Assembly: GCA_937930275.1 (NCBI GenBank)
Contig: CALGLM010000495.1
Coordinates: 1-6,823 of the forward strand
Origin: an uncultured Ignavibacteria bacterium
GTDB lineage: Bacteria; Bacteroidota; Ignavibacteria; Ignavibacteriales; Melioribacteraceae
DNA: 6,823 bases
Reading direction: 5' to 3'
This document shows positions 1 through 5,692 of the stretch, one piece after another (positions within the stretch are counted from its first letter, which is position 1; each line of letters opens with the position of its first letter). The notes beneath the pieces are model-generated. The model did no database searches and was not told the origin of the DNA. It was given only the letters and a program-made list of their open reading frames with translations. Both the position numbers and the translations under genes were made by a program.

Positions 1-111
1 GGTTATGTACCAAAAGATTCCCCTTGTTACGAAATATATTATTCAACCCCCGAGCAAAACTCAAACGGAATATATATTGTAGATATTTGTATGCCGATTA
101 AACCACTATAA
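1..111 (+). CDS. GyrI-like effector-binding domain protein, C-terminal fragment (partial)
   Basis: The open frame enters from the left edge and ends with TAA at 109-111, giving the last 36 residues of a protein. The visible pattern is Y-V-P-K-D-S-P-C-Y-E-I-Y-Y, then a loop with P-E-Q-N-S-N-G, then I-V-D-I-C-M-P-I-K-P-L at the very end. This matches the closing strands of the GyrI-like / AraC effector-binding fold (SbmC, Rob and BmrR C-terminal type), where an acidic residue in a 'CYEIY' strand faces the ligand pocket and 'DIC.P.KPL' is the usual terminus. The N-terminal part lies outside the window. I therefore cannot tell whether this is a stand-alone GyrI-like protein or the C-terminal domain of an AraC- or MerR-type regulator. 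The next gene starts 10 bases later on the same strand, suggesting one transcript. Confidence 0.75.
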   Translation, partial: GYVPKDSPCYEIYYSTPEQNSNGIYIVDICMPIKPL

Positions 112-121
112 AGAATAAATT

Positions 122-748
122 ATGAACAATGAAAAAATTGATTTAAAGAAAGATTACAAAATACTTTTCACTGCATCGGCTAAAGATGTGACCTTTATAG
201 GTATTCCAGCATTTAATTTTTTAATGATTGACGGAGACGGTGACCCAAATTCAAAAAAATTTCAAGAATCTGTTAAATCGCTATACTCAGTTGCATATAC
301 AATAAAAAATTTATGCAAAAGGGACTCGAAATTATCTGATTTTACGGTATCCCCATTAGAAGGTTTATGGTGGAGCGAAAAACCGGAAGAATTTAACATT
401 GAAAAACGAGATAATTGGAAATGGACATTATTAATAATGCTTCCGGAATTTGTAACGTCCGAGATATTTGAAAAAGCAAAAACGGATGTTCTAAATAAAA
501 AGGAATGTGATTTAGCTGATGTTGTAAGATTTGAATATTTTGACGAGGGAGCTTGTGCCCAAATAATGCATGTAGGACCATACTCAACCGAGCAATCAAC
601 AGTGCTAAAACTTAGTAGTACAATAAAAAAAGCGGGATATAAATTGCGAGGCAAGCATCACGAAATATATTTAGGCGACCCGAGAAAAACCGCTCCCGAA
701 AAACTTAGAACAATTTTACGTCAACCGATTGAAAAAGTAGAAGAGTAA
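122..748 (+). CDS. GyrI-like small-molecule-binding domain protein
   Basis: This 208-residue protein looks like the stand-alone GyrI-like family (COG4832-type). No signal peptide or membrane segment is visible, so it is probably cytoplasmic. Seen in the sequence: I-D-G-D-G-D-P around residues 37-43, P-L-E-G-L-W-W at 78-84, a hydrophobic strand W-T-L-L-I-M-L-P at 101-108, H-V-G-P-Y at 150-154, and H-H-E-I-Y-L at 179-184 followed by a P-E-K-L-R-T-I-L-R-Q-P-I tail. The tandem SHS2-type modules of this fold form a pocket for hydrophobic or cationic compounds. Some members (YtkR7, Listeria lin2189) are reported to hydrolyse cyclopropanoid genotoxins, with an acidic residue in the pocket; E181 is the positional candidate here (inference). 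The start is the ATG 10 bases after the previous stop; only a weak purine-rich stretch (AAAGAATAAA) precedes it. Physiological ligand unknown. Confidence 0.82.
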   Translation: MNNEKIDLKKDYKILFTASAKDVTFIGIPAFNFLMIDGDGDPNSKKFQESVKSLYSVAYTIKNLCKRDSKLSDFTVSPLEGLWWSEKPEEFNIEKRDNWKWTLLIMLPEFVTSEIFEKAKTDVLNKKECDLADVVRFEYFDEGACAQIMHVGPYSTEQSTVLKLSSTIKKAGYKLRGKHHEIYLGDPRKTAPEKLRTILRQPIEKVEE

Positions 749-753
749 TAAAA

Positions 754-776
754 AATCCCCGTTAAAAGCGGGGATT
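754..776. terminator. Hairpin terminator between convergent genes, probably bidirectional
   Basis: A perfect 8-bp stem (754-761 with 769-776, AATCCCCG / CGGGGATT) encloses a 7-base loop. It lies just after the GyrI-like stop at 748 and 20 bases past the stop of the convergent serine hydrolase gene. Read on the minus strand it is followed by an interrupted U-rich run (TTTTATTA), a good intrinsic terminator for the hydrolase. Read on the plus strand the trailing sequence is CTTATTTAATTG, a weaker U-tract, so it may also stop the GyrI-like transcript. Confidence 0.85.
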
Positions 777-796
777 CTTATTTAATTGTTTATACT

Positions 797-2065
797 TTAT
801 CTACTCGGGCATTTCGGAATATCCGACTCGGTTTTTAAATTAACAATATAGTTATACACTGCTTTGTAAACATCTTCTTCAATTTTATACCAACCATTAC
901 TAACGCCTGTTTTGTATTGTCCTCCGTTGCAAATAAATACAATTCCGAAGTTATCTGTGGATGAAAAATACATGTCACTTATTAACCCATAAGCATCTCC
1001 CGAGTGACCGGTTAGTAATTGTTTTGGGATTAAATCGGTAGTGGAATAATTTGCCATAGCATAATTATTCATTGAACCGCCGTAATTATTTCCGTTACTA
1101 CCGTCATAAACCCAAATAGGTTTAAGCATCTCGTCAATTGTGCTTTCAGAGATAATTTGTTTATTGTTAAATTTTCCCTTATTTTTAAGTAACATTAGTA
1201 TTTTTGCCAATTCGTTTGAAGTAACGCGTAAACCGCCGGTAGGTGAAAATAATACACCGTTTGTACCTAATTTATAATCTGAAAAATTTCGAGGTGCAGG
1301 TTTTACTCCGTTGTAATCATCAACTTGAGATATCCAATCGTTTCCTACCTTTCTGTATAACGCGGATAAATCGCTAATGTCTTCTAAATCTTGTATGTTA
1401 TAACTTCCTTTTATGCCTAAAGGTATTAAAACGTTTTCTTTTGCAACAATATCAAACCTTTTATCAGTAAGTTTTTCAATCAGCGTTCCAATTATACCAA
1501 AATTAATATTCGCATAAAGGAAATAAGAATCTTTTGGGTTTTTTGACTGAAACATGTCTTCTGAATAGAATTTTCCGTTTGGCGTAAGCAAGCATTGAAT
1601 ATTAGGAACTTCATATCCTTTTATTGTTGAATCTAAAAAAGTATCGTATTTTATTCCGTCATTTAATGAACTTGTGTGTGATAAAATTTTTCTTATAGTA
1701 ATTGTATCATTAGGAAATTTTGGATTACGCAGGGTAAAGCCTAAATATTTGCTAATGTCGTCATCAAATTTAAATAAACCCTTGTCATATAAAGTCATTA
1801 ATGTTAAAGTTGTAATAGTTTTGGAAATTGAGGCGATTCTAAAACGAGTGTTGTTATTAACAGGCAAATTTTGTTTTACATTTCGTAATCCAAAACTGTT
1901 ATTATACACAAATGAGTCTCCTTTAACTGCAGTAACCGAAAAACCGACAATTGAATCGTTACCATAAATTTTGTTTAACACAGAATCTAATTTGCAAGTT
2001 TGAGCATTGAAATTTGAAACTGCAAAAAAAATAAAAGCACAAAGTATCGTAAAATTTTTTAACAT
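797..2065 (-). CDS. Secreted serine hydrolase, class C beta-lactamase / PBP fold
   Basis: This 422-residue protein belongs to the beta-lactamase-related serine hydrolase family (PF00144: AmpC, D-alanyl-D-alanine carboxypeptidases, EstB-like esterases). An N-terminal signal peptide is visible: K3, then a hydrophobic core over about residues 5-16, with likely cleavage after N-F-N-A (residue 21) just before Q-T-C. There is no clear lipobox, so a periplasmic or secreted product is likely. Catalytic motifs, in order: S79-I-S-K82 (SxxK nucleophile and lysine), Y184-A-N186 (YxN), and H354-S-G356, the H-x-G form of the KTG motif found in many non-lactamase members. The HxG form and the family's known breadth argue for a peptidase or esterase rather than antibiotic resistance, but the substrate cannot be read from sequence. 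The start is supported by an upstream AGGGAAG (2071-2077), five bases before the ATG. The gene stands between two hairpin terminators and so looks monocistronic. Confidence 0.88.
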   Translation of the reverse strand: MLKNFTILCAFIFFAVSNFNAQTCKLDSVLNKIYGNDSIVGFSVTAVKGDSFVYNNSFGLRNVKQNLPVNNNTRFRIASISKTITTLTLMTLYDKGLFKFDDDISKYLGFTLRNPKFPNDTITIRKILSHTSSLNDGIKYDTFLDSTIKGYEVPNIQCLLTPNGKFYSEDMFQSKNPKDSYFLYANINFGIIGTLIEKLTDKRFDIVAKENVLIPLGIKGSYNIQDLEDISDLSALYRKVGNDWISQVDDYNGVKPAPRNFSDYKLGTNGVLFSPTGGLRVTSNELAKILMLLKNKGKFNNKQIISESTIDEMLKPIWVYDGSNGNNYGGSMNNYAMANYSTTDLIPKQLLTGHSGDAYGLISDMYFSSTDNFGIVFICNGGQYKTGVSNGWYKIEEDVYKAVYNYIVNLKTESDIPKCPSR

Positions 2066-2091
2066 AGTATCTTCCCTAAGTTTATAAAAAA

Positions 2092-2112
2092 AATCCCCCG
2101 TAAAGGGGGATT
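2092..2112 (-). terminator. Intrinsic terminator of the nucleotidyltransferase-metK-ahcY operon
   Basis: An 8-bp perfect stem (2092-2099 with 2105-2112, including a five C/G core) has a 5-base loop. Read on the minus strand it is followed by an uninterrupted T-run; the plus strand has eight As at 2086-2093, two of them within the stem. It begins 20 bases past the ahcY stop, a textbook rho-independent layout, and separates ahcY from the downstream serine hydrolase gene. Confidence 0.92.
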
Positions 2113-2132
2113 AAGCTCAAATTATTAACTAA

Positions 2133-3410
2133 TTAAGTACCTGCACTATAGTCGGTTAAATATTTAACCTGTTCTTTTGATAACTTATCAATTTTGTAAC
2201 CCATTGTGTCAAGTTTATATTTTGCAATTTCTTGATCTTGTTCTTCGGGTATATCAATAACTTCGGGATTTAATAAAATTCCTTGTTTATCTAATTTAGC
2301 TAAACGAAGTTGTGATAAGAACTGATTAGCAAAAGACATATCCATAACTTCGGAAGGGTGTCCTTCTGCAGCAGCCAAGTTTACCAATCTTCCTTGAGCT
2401 AATAAATATACTCTGTTTCCGTTTTCCAAAACATACTCTTCATTGTTGGGTCTAATAGTACGTTTTGTTTTTTTCAATGATTCTAAATCAGGAATATTTA
2501 TTTCACAATCGTAGTGACCGGTGTTACAAACAATAGCACCGTCTTTCATTTTTTGGAAATGCTTTTTAGTAATAACATCTTTTACGCCTGTGGCTGTAAT
2601 AAAGATATCGCCTACTTTTGCTGCTTCATCCATTGTCAAAACGGTATGACCTTCCAAAGTAGCTTTTAATGCAGCTGTAGGTTTAACTTCGGTAACAATA
2701 ACGTTAGCGCCTAAACCGGCAGCACGCATAGCACAACCTTTACCGCAGTGACCATAACCGGCTACAACAAAGTTTTTACCGGCTAAAAGAACTGAGGTAG
2801 CTCTTAAAATACCGTCAATTGATGACTGTCCTGTTCCGTAAACGTTGTCAAAATCCCATTTGGTTTCAGCATCGTTAACAGCAACAACCGGATATAATAA
2901 CTTGCCGTCTGCAGCCATTGCGCGTAATCTGTGAACACCAGTAGTAGTTTCTTCGGTACCGCCGATAATGTTTTTTGCAAGTTCGGGAAATCTTGTGTGG
3001 ATTGTGAAAATTAAATCCGCACCGTCATCCAATGTTAAATTTGGTTTCATGTCCAAGGTTCTATCAATTGACCAATAGAAATCTTCAACAGATTGACCGT
3101 GCCAAGCGTAAATTTCTATATCGTTTAATGCTAATGCCGCAGCAATATCATCTTGAGTTGAAAGAGGGTTGCAGCCGCTCCAGCTAACTTTAGCACCGGC
3201 AATTTTTAATGTTTCAATTAATACAGCTGTTTCTTTTGTTACATGTAAACATCCGGCAATTTTATAACCTTCCAATGGTTTTGTTTCTTTGTACATTTCA
3301 CGGAGTTTCATCATAACAGGCATGCGACTTTCAGCCCATTCAATTTTCATTCTACCTTGTTCGGCGAGCTTAATATCCTTTACTTTGTATTTGCCTTTTT
3401 TGTAATCCAT
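2133..3410 (-). CDS. ahcY: S-adenosylhomocysteine hydrolase, archaeal/thermophile type
   Basis: This NAD-dependent cytoplasmic enzyme (adenosylhomocysteinase, EC 3.13.2.1, formerly 3.3.1.1) splits S-adenosylhomocysteine reversibly into adenosine and homocysteine, relieving product inhibition of methyltransferases. The 425-residue product shows the substrate-domain elements L-H56-V-T-K-E-T-A-V-L, L-D-D-G-A-D (127-132), E-E-T-T-T-G (153-158), and K184 / D188-N189 in the V-N-D-A-E-T-K-W-D-F-D-N stretch. The Rossmann motif G218-Y-G-H-C-G223 is followed by V-T-E241 for the NAD ribose, and N-T-G-H299-Y-D lies near the active site. It lacks the roughly 40-residue insertion of many bacterial enzymes and the C-terminal K-P-D-H-Y-R-Y tail, ending instead in Y-S-A-G-T. 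It also has Y-G-T-G-Q-S (191-196) where the eukaryotic/common bacterial class has Y-G-C-R-E-S. These traits place it in the archaeal/Thermotoga class. It is the last gene of the operon, nine bases after metK. Confidence 0.96.
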   Translation of the reverse strand: MDYKKGKYKVKDIKLAEQGRMKIEWAESRMPVMMKLREMYKETKPLEGYKIAGCLHVTKETAVLIETLKIAGAKVSWSGCNPLSTQDDIAAALALNDIEIYAWHGQSVEDFYWSIDRTLDMKPNLTLDDGADLIFTIHTRFPELAKNIIGGTEETTTGVHRLRAMAADGKLLYPVVAVNDAETKWDFDNVYGTGQSSIDGILRATSVLLAGKNFVVAGYGHCGKGCAMRAAGLGANVIVTEVKPTAALKATLEGHTVLTMDEAAKVGDIFITATGVKDVITKKHFQKMKDGAIVCNTGHYDCEINIPDLESLKKTKRTIRPNNEEYVLENGNRVYLLAQGRLVNLAAAEGHPSEVMDMSFANQFLSQLRLAKLDKQGILLNPEVIDIPEEQDQEIAKYKLDTMGYKIDKLSKEQVKYLTDYSAGT

Positions 3411-3416
3411 TATACT

Positions 3417-3421
3417 ATCCT
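3417..3421 (-). promoter_or_regulatory. ahcY ribosome-binding site overlapping the metK stop codon
   Basis: Read on the minus strand the junction is TAGGATAGTATAATG. The AGGAT Shine-Dalgarno core shares its first two bases with the last two of the metK TAG stop (3420-3422) and sits six bases before the ahcY ATG (3408-3410). Ribosomes ending metK would be positioned directly on the ahcY initiation site, so translational coupling is likely (inference). It also supports the chosen ahcY start. Confidence 0.75.
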
Positions 3422-4571
3422 ATTTTTTTGGTAAATAATTTTTGAAAATTGGTACTAAATCTAATTTTTCCCAAGTAAAATCTTTATCATTACGTCCAAA
3501 GTGACCTAAAGAAGCAGTTTTTCTATATATCGGTCTGCGTAATTTTAATCTTTCGATAATTCCTTTTGGTGTAAGGTCAACTTCTTTCATTATCATTTCT
3601 GAAATTTCTTTATCGGAAATAACACCCGTACCTTTTGTATCGACATAAATAGAAACCGGTTGAGCAACACCGATAGCATAAGCTAACTGAACTGAGCACT
3701 CTTTTGCCAATTTTGCTGCTACAACATTTTTAGCTATATGACGAGCTGCGTAAGCAGCACTTCTATCTACTTTTGAGGGGTCTTTTCCGCTAAAAGCTCC
3801 GCCGCCGTGAGGTGCCCATCCGCCGTATGTATCAACAATAATTTTACGACCTGTTAAACCGCTATCACCGTGAGGTCCGCCTATTTCAAAACGTCCTGTA
3901 GGGTTTACAAAATACTTTGTGTTTTTATCCAAGTATTTAGCAGGTATAACTTTTTTGATAACTTTGTTTATTACATCTTGTCTAATTTTGTTTTGTGATA
4001 CTTTAGGATCGTGTTGTGTGCTTATTACAACCGCATCAACTCTAATTGGTTTATGATCGTCATCATATTCAATTGTTACCTGTGATTTTGCATCAGGGCG
4101 TAAATAAGGCATCAACTTAGGTTGTTTTTTTCTTATTTCGGTAATTTTTTGAATTAATTTATGAGCATAAACAATCGGCATAGGCATTAATTCGGGAGTT
4201 TGATTGCAAGCATAACCAAACATTAATCCTTGGTCTCCCGCGCCTCCTTTATCAACACCCATAGCTATATCCGGTGACTGCGAGTGAATTGCATTTAAAA
4301 TACCGCATGAATCCGCATCAAATTTGTATTCTGCTTTTGTGTATCCGATTTCTTTTATAACGTTTCTTACTATATCTTGTACTTCGATATATGCACTTGT
4401 CGTAATTTCGCCGCCTACTACAACTAAACCTGTAGTTACAAAAGTTTCGCAGGCAACACGAGCTGCAGGATCTTGTGAATAAATTGCATCCAAAATACCG
4501 TCCGATATTTGATCGGCAACTTTATCCGGATGTCCTTCCGATACTGATTCGGATGTGAATAAATATGACAT
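3420..4571 (-). CDS. metK: S-adenosylmethionine synthetase
   Basis: Methionine adenosyltransferase (EC 2.5.1.6) joins methionine and ATP to form S-adenosylmethionine, releasing phosphate and pyrophosphate. It is cytoplasmic, usually a tetramer, and needs Mg2+ and K+. The 383-residue length matches the E. coli enzyme (384). All hallmark motifs are present: S-E-G-H14-P-D16-K17 in the N-terminal domain, the signature G-A-G-D113-Q-G-L-M-F-G-Y-A (110-121), G-G-P-H-G-D236-S-G-L-T-G-R-K, the phosphate-loop signature G-G-G-A-F-S-G-K263-D-P-S-K267-V-D-R (256-270), and G-H-F-G-R (356-360) near the end. No key residue is missing. The start is fixed by a strong GAGGAAG (4573-4579) just before the ATG and by the family's usual M-x-x-x-F-T-S-E-S-V opening. 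It lies 17 bases after the nucleotidyltransferase and nine before ahcY, so one polycistronic message is likely. Confidence 0.98.
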   Translation of the reverse strand: MSYLFTSESVSEGHPDKVADQISDGILDAIYSQDPAARVACETFVTTGLVVVGGEITTSAYIEVQDIVRNVIKEIGYTKAEYKFDADSCGILNAIHSQSPDIAMGVDKGGAGDQGLMFGYACNQTPELMPMPIVYAHKLIQKITEIRKKQPKLMPYLRPDAKSQVTIEYDDDHKPIRVDAVVISTQHDPKVSQNKIRQDVINKVIKKVIPAKYLDKNTKYFVNPTGRFEIGGPHGDSGLTGRKIIVDTYGGWAPHGGGAFSGKDPSKVDRSAAYAARHIAKNVVAAKLAKECSVQLAYAIGVAQPVSIYVDTKGTGVISDKEISEMIMKEVDLTPKGIIERLKLRRPIYRKTASLGHFGRNDKDFTWEKLDLVPIFKNYLPKK

Positions 4572-4588
4572 ACTTCCTCTTTATTTAA

Positions 4589-5566
4589 TTAATAAAATTC
4601 TATTTCGGACGAATCGCCCGCATTTAATCTTTTGAAATTTCCTTTTACTACCGCATTGTTGCCAATTAGTGTATTATCTAACATGGCTCGCTTAACGGTT
4701 GCGTTTTCGCTAATAATTGAATTGCGAATTATCGATTCAATAATTGTCGAATTATCCGCAATGGTTGTATAAGGTCCAATAATAGCGTTTTCAATTGTGC
4801 AGTTTTCACCAATAAAAACGGGATCAACAATCAACGAATTTTTCATTTTTTTGTTTGATCCATACTTGTCTAATAAAAATTTGTTCGTACTTAATAAAGT
4901 CTCGGGCTTTCCGCAATCGTACCAACCTTCAACCGGAAAAGTTTTTATTACTTCTCCTTTATCAATCATTAATTGTAATGCGTCAGTTAATTGAAGTTCG
5001 TTGTTTGTCCTAATGTCTTTTTCAACAAGCTCAACTAAACAATCTTTTAACAAACCGGCATTTGCAATATAATATAAACCTACAAGCGCAAGTTTAGAAA
5101 CAAGAGTTTTAGGCTTTTCAATAAGTTTTGTAATTCTTCCGTTATCGGTTAAAGCAACACCAAATCTACTTGGGTCAATAACTTCCTTTACTCCAAGCGA
5201 TGTAGTTTTAGTATTAAAAACTCCGTGTAAATTTACGTCAAATACGGTGTCACCTAAAATAATAAAAAGTTCATCATCATCAAAAGTGGGTATTGCAGTA
5301 TAAATAGCGTGACCTAATCCCAACATCTCTTTTTGTTCTACATATGTGGCATTAATTTTAGGGAAATCTCTCTCTACATACTCTTTTATTTTATCTCCCA
5401 AGTAGCCTACAATAAAGGTCGCATTAAAAATCTTTGAATCAATAAGTTGATCAAGTATGTGACCTAATATAGGTTTACCTCCAACATTTAACAACACTTT
5501 CGGCGTTGAAAAAGTATGGGGTTTTAATCGTGTTCCGAAACCGGCAACCGGTATTATAGCTCTCAT
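4589..5566 (-). CDS. Sugar-1-phosphate nucleotidyltransferase with C-terminal hexapeptide repeats
   Basis: This 325-residue protein of the NTP_transferase family (PF00483) would transfer a nucleotidyl group from an NTP to a sugar 1-phosphate, giving an NDP-sugar and pyrophosphate. The N-terminal half has the nucleotide-binding loop P-V-A-G-F-G-T-R-L-K-P (6-16) followed by T-P-K23 of the activating lysine motif, E77-x-x-x-x-G-L-G-H86 for the base, and L-G-D106 as the metal-binding aspartate. Further on are the E-K-P (150-152) and G-W-Y-D217-C-G motifs around the sugar-phosphate site. Residues from about 246 to 310 show imperfect hexapeptide repeats (I-G-E-N-C-T, I-G-P-Y-T-T, I-S-E-N-A-T, I-G-N-N-A-V), predicting a left-handed beta-helix. 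The overall plan resembles RmlA-long or GlmU-like uridylyl/thymidylyltransferases; neither NTP nor sugar can be assigned. The start is backed by AAAGGAA four bases upstream. It is the first operon gene. Confidence 0.88.
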   Translation of the reverse strand: MRAIIPVAGFGTRLKPHTFSTPKVLLNVGGKPILGHILDQLIDSKIFNATFIVGYLGDKIKEYVERDFPKINATYVEQKEMLGLGHAIYTAIPTFDDDELFIILGDTVFDVNLHGVFNTKTTSLGVKEVIDPSRFGVALTDNGRITKLIEKPKTLVSKLALVGLYYIANAGLLKDCLVELVEKDIRTNNELQLTDALQLMIDKGEVIKTFPVEGWYDCGKPETLLSTNKFLLDKYGSNKKMKNSLIVDPVFIGENCTIENAIIGPYTTIADNSTIIESIIRNSIISENATVKRAMLDNTLIGNNAVVKGNFKRLNAGDSSEIEFY

Positions 5567-5596
5567 TTGTTCCTTTAAATAATTAATTAAATAGTA

Positions 5597-5625
5597 AATT
5601 TAAGTAAACTTCTAACTTTTATCAA
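5597..5625 (-). promoter_or_regulatory. Candidate sigma70-like promoter for the nucleotidyltransferase-metK-ahcY operon
   Basis: Reading the minus strand in the divergent gap, TTGATA (plus-strand 5620-5625) and TAAATT (5597-5602) are separated by exactly 17 bases. These match the sigma70 consensus at 5 of 6 and 4 of 6 positions. The same bases also fit a Bacteroidota-style TTG-N20-TAnnTTT(G) with its last base wrong. Transcription would begin near 5590, leaving a 5' leader of roughly 25 bases, too short for a riboswitch. The region is very AT-rich, so chance matches are possible. Confidence 0.45.
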
Positions 5626-5656
5626 TATAATTAAAGCATTTTTACATTTAATTTTA

Positions 5657-5664
5657 TATTTTTG
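5657..5664 (+). promoter_or_regulatory. Candidate Bacteroidota-type -7 element for the nitronate monooxygenase gene
   Basis: TATTTTTG matches the TAnnTTTG -7 consensus of the Bacteroidota primary sigma factor, 28 bases before the ATG at 5693. I see no matching TTTG or TTG at the expected -33 distance. An overlapping TATATT (5655-5660) could serve instead as an ordinary -10. Weak evidence in AT-rich DNA. Confidence 0.3.
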
Positions 5665-5692
5665 TGCTTAAGAACAAATTTTTGAAGAAAAT

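Noticed and set aside
262..654. Antisense open frame on the minus strand opposite the GyrI-like gene
   Set aside because: It lies fully within a well-supported gene, has no family resemblance or ribosome-binding site, and its hydrophobic residues follow from the codons on the other strand.
1674..1967. Plus-strand open frame opposite the serine hydrolase gene
   Set aside because: It overlaps the SxxK-coding region of a clear gene, and its translation shows no domain or credible start signal.
4580..4596. AT-only inverted repeat (TTTATT / AATAAA) between the nucleotidyltransferase and metK
   Set aside because: It has no G or C pairs, overlaps the stop codon, and is expected by chance in such AT-rich DNA. 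It is neither a plausible terminator nor a persuasive operator.
5567..5692. Possible SAM or SAH riboswitch ahead of the metK-ahcY operon
   Set aside because: The first gene is the nucleotidyltransferase, the predicted leader is only about 25 bases, and the whole 126-base gap is AT-rich with no GC-paired junction structure or SAM/SAH riboswitch core I can recognise. The 9- and 17-base internal gaps are far too short.
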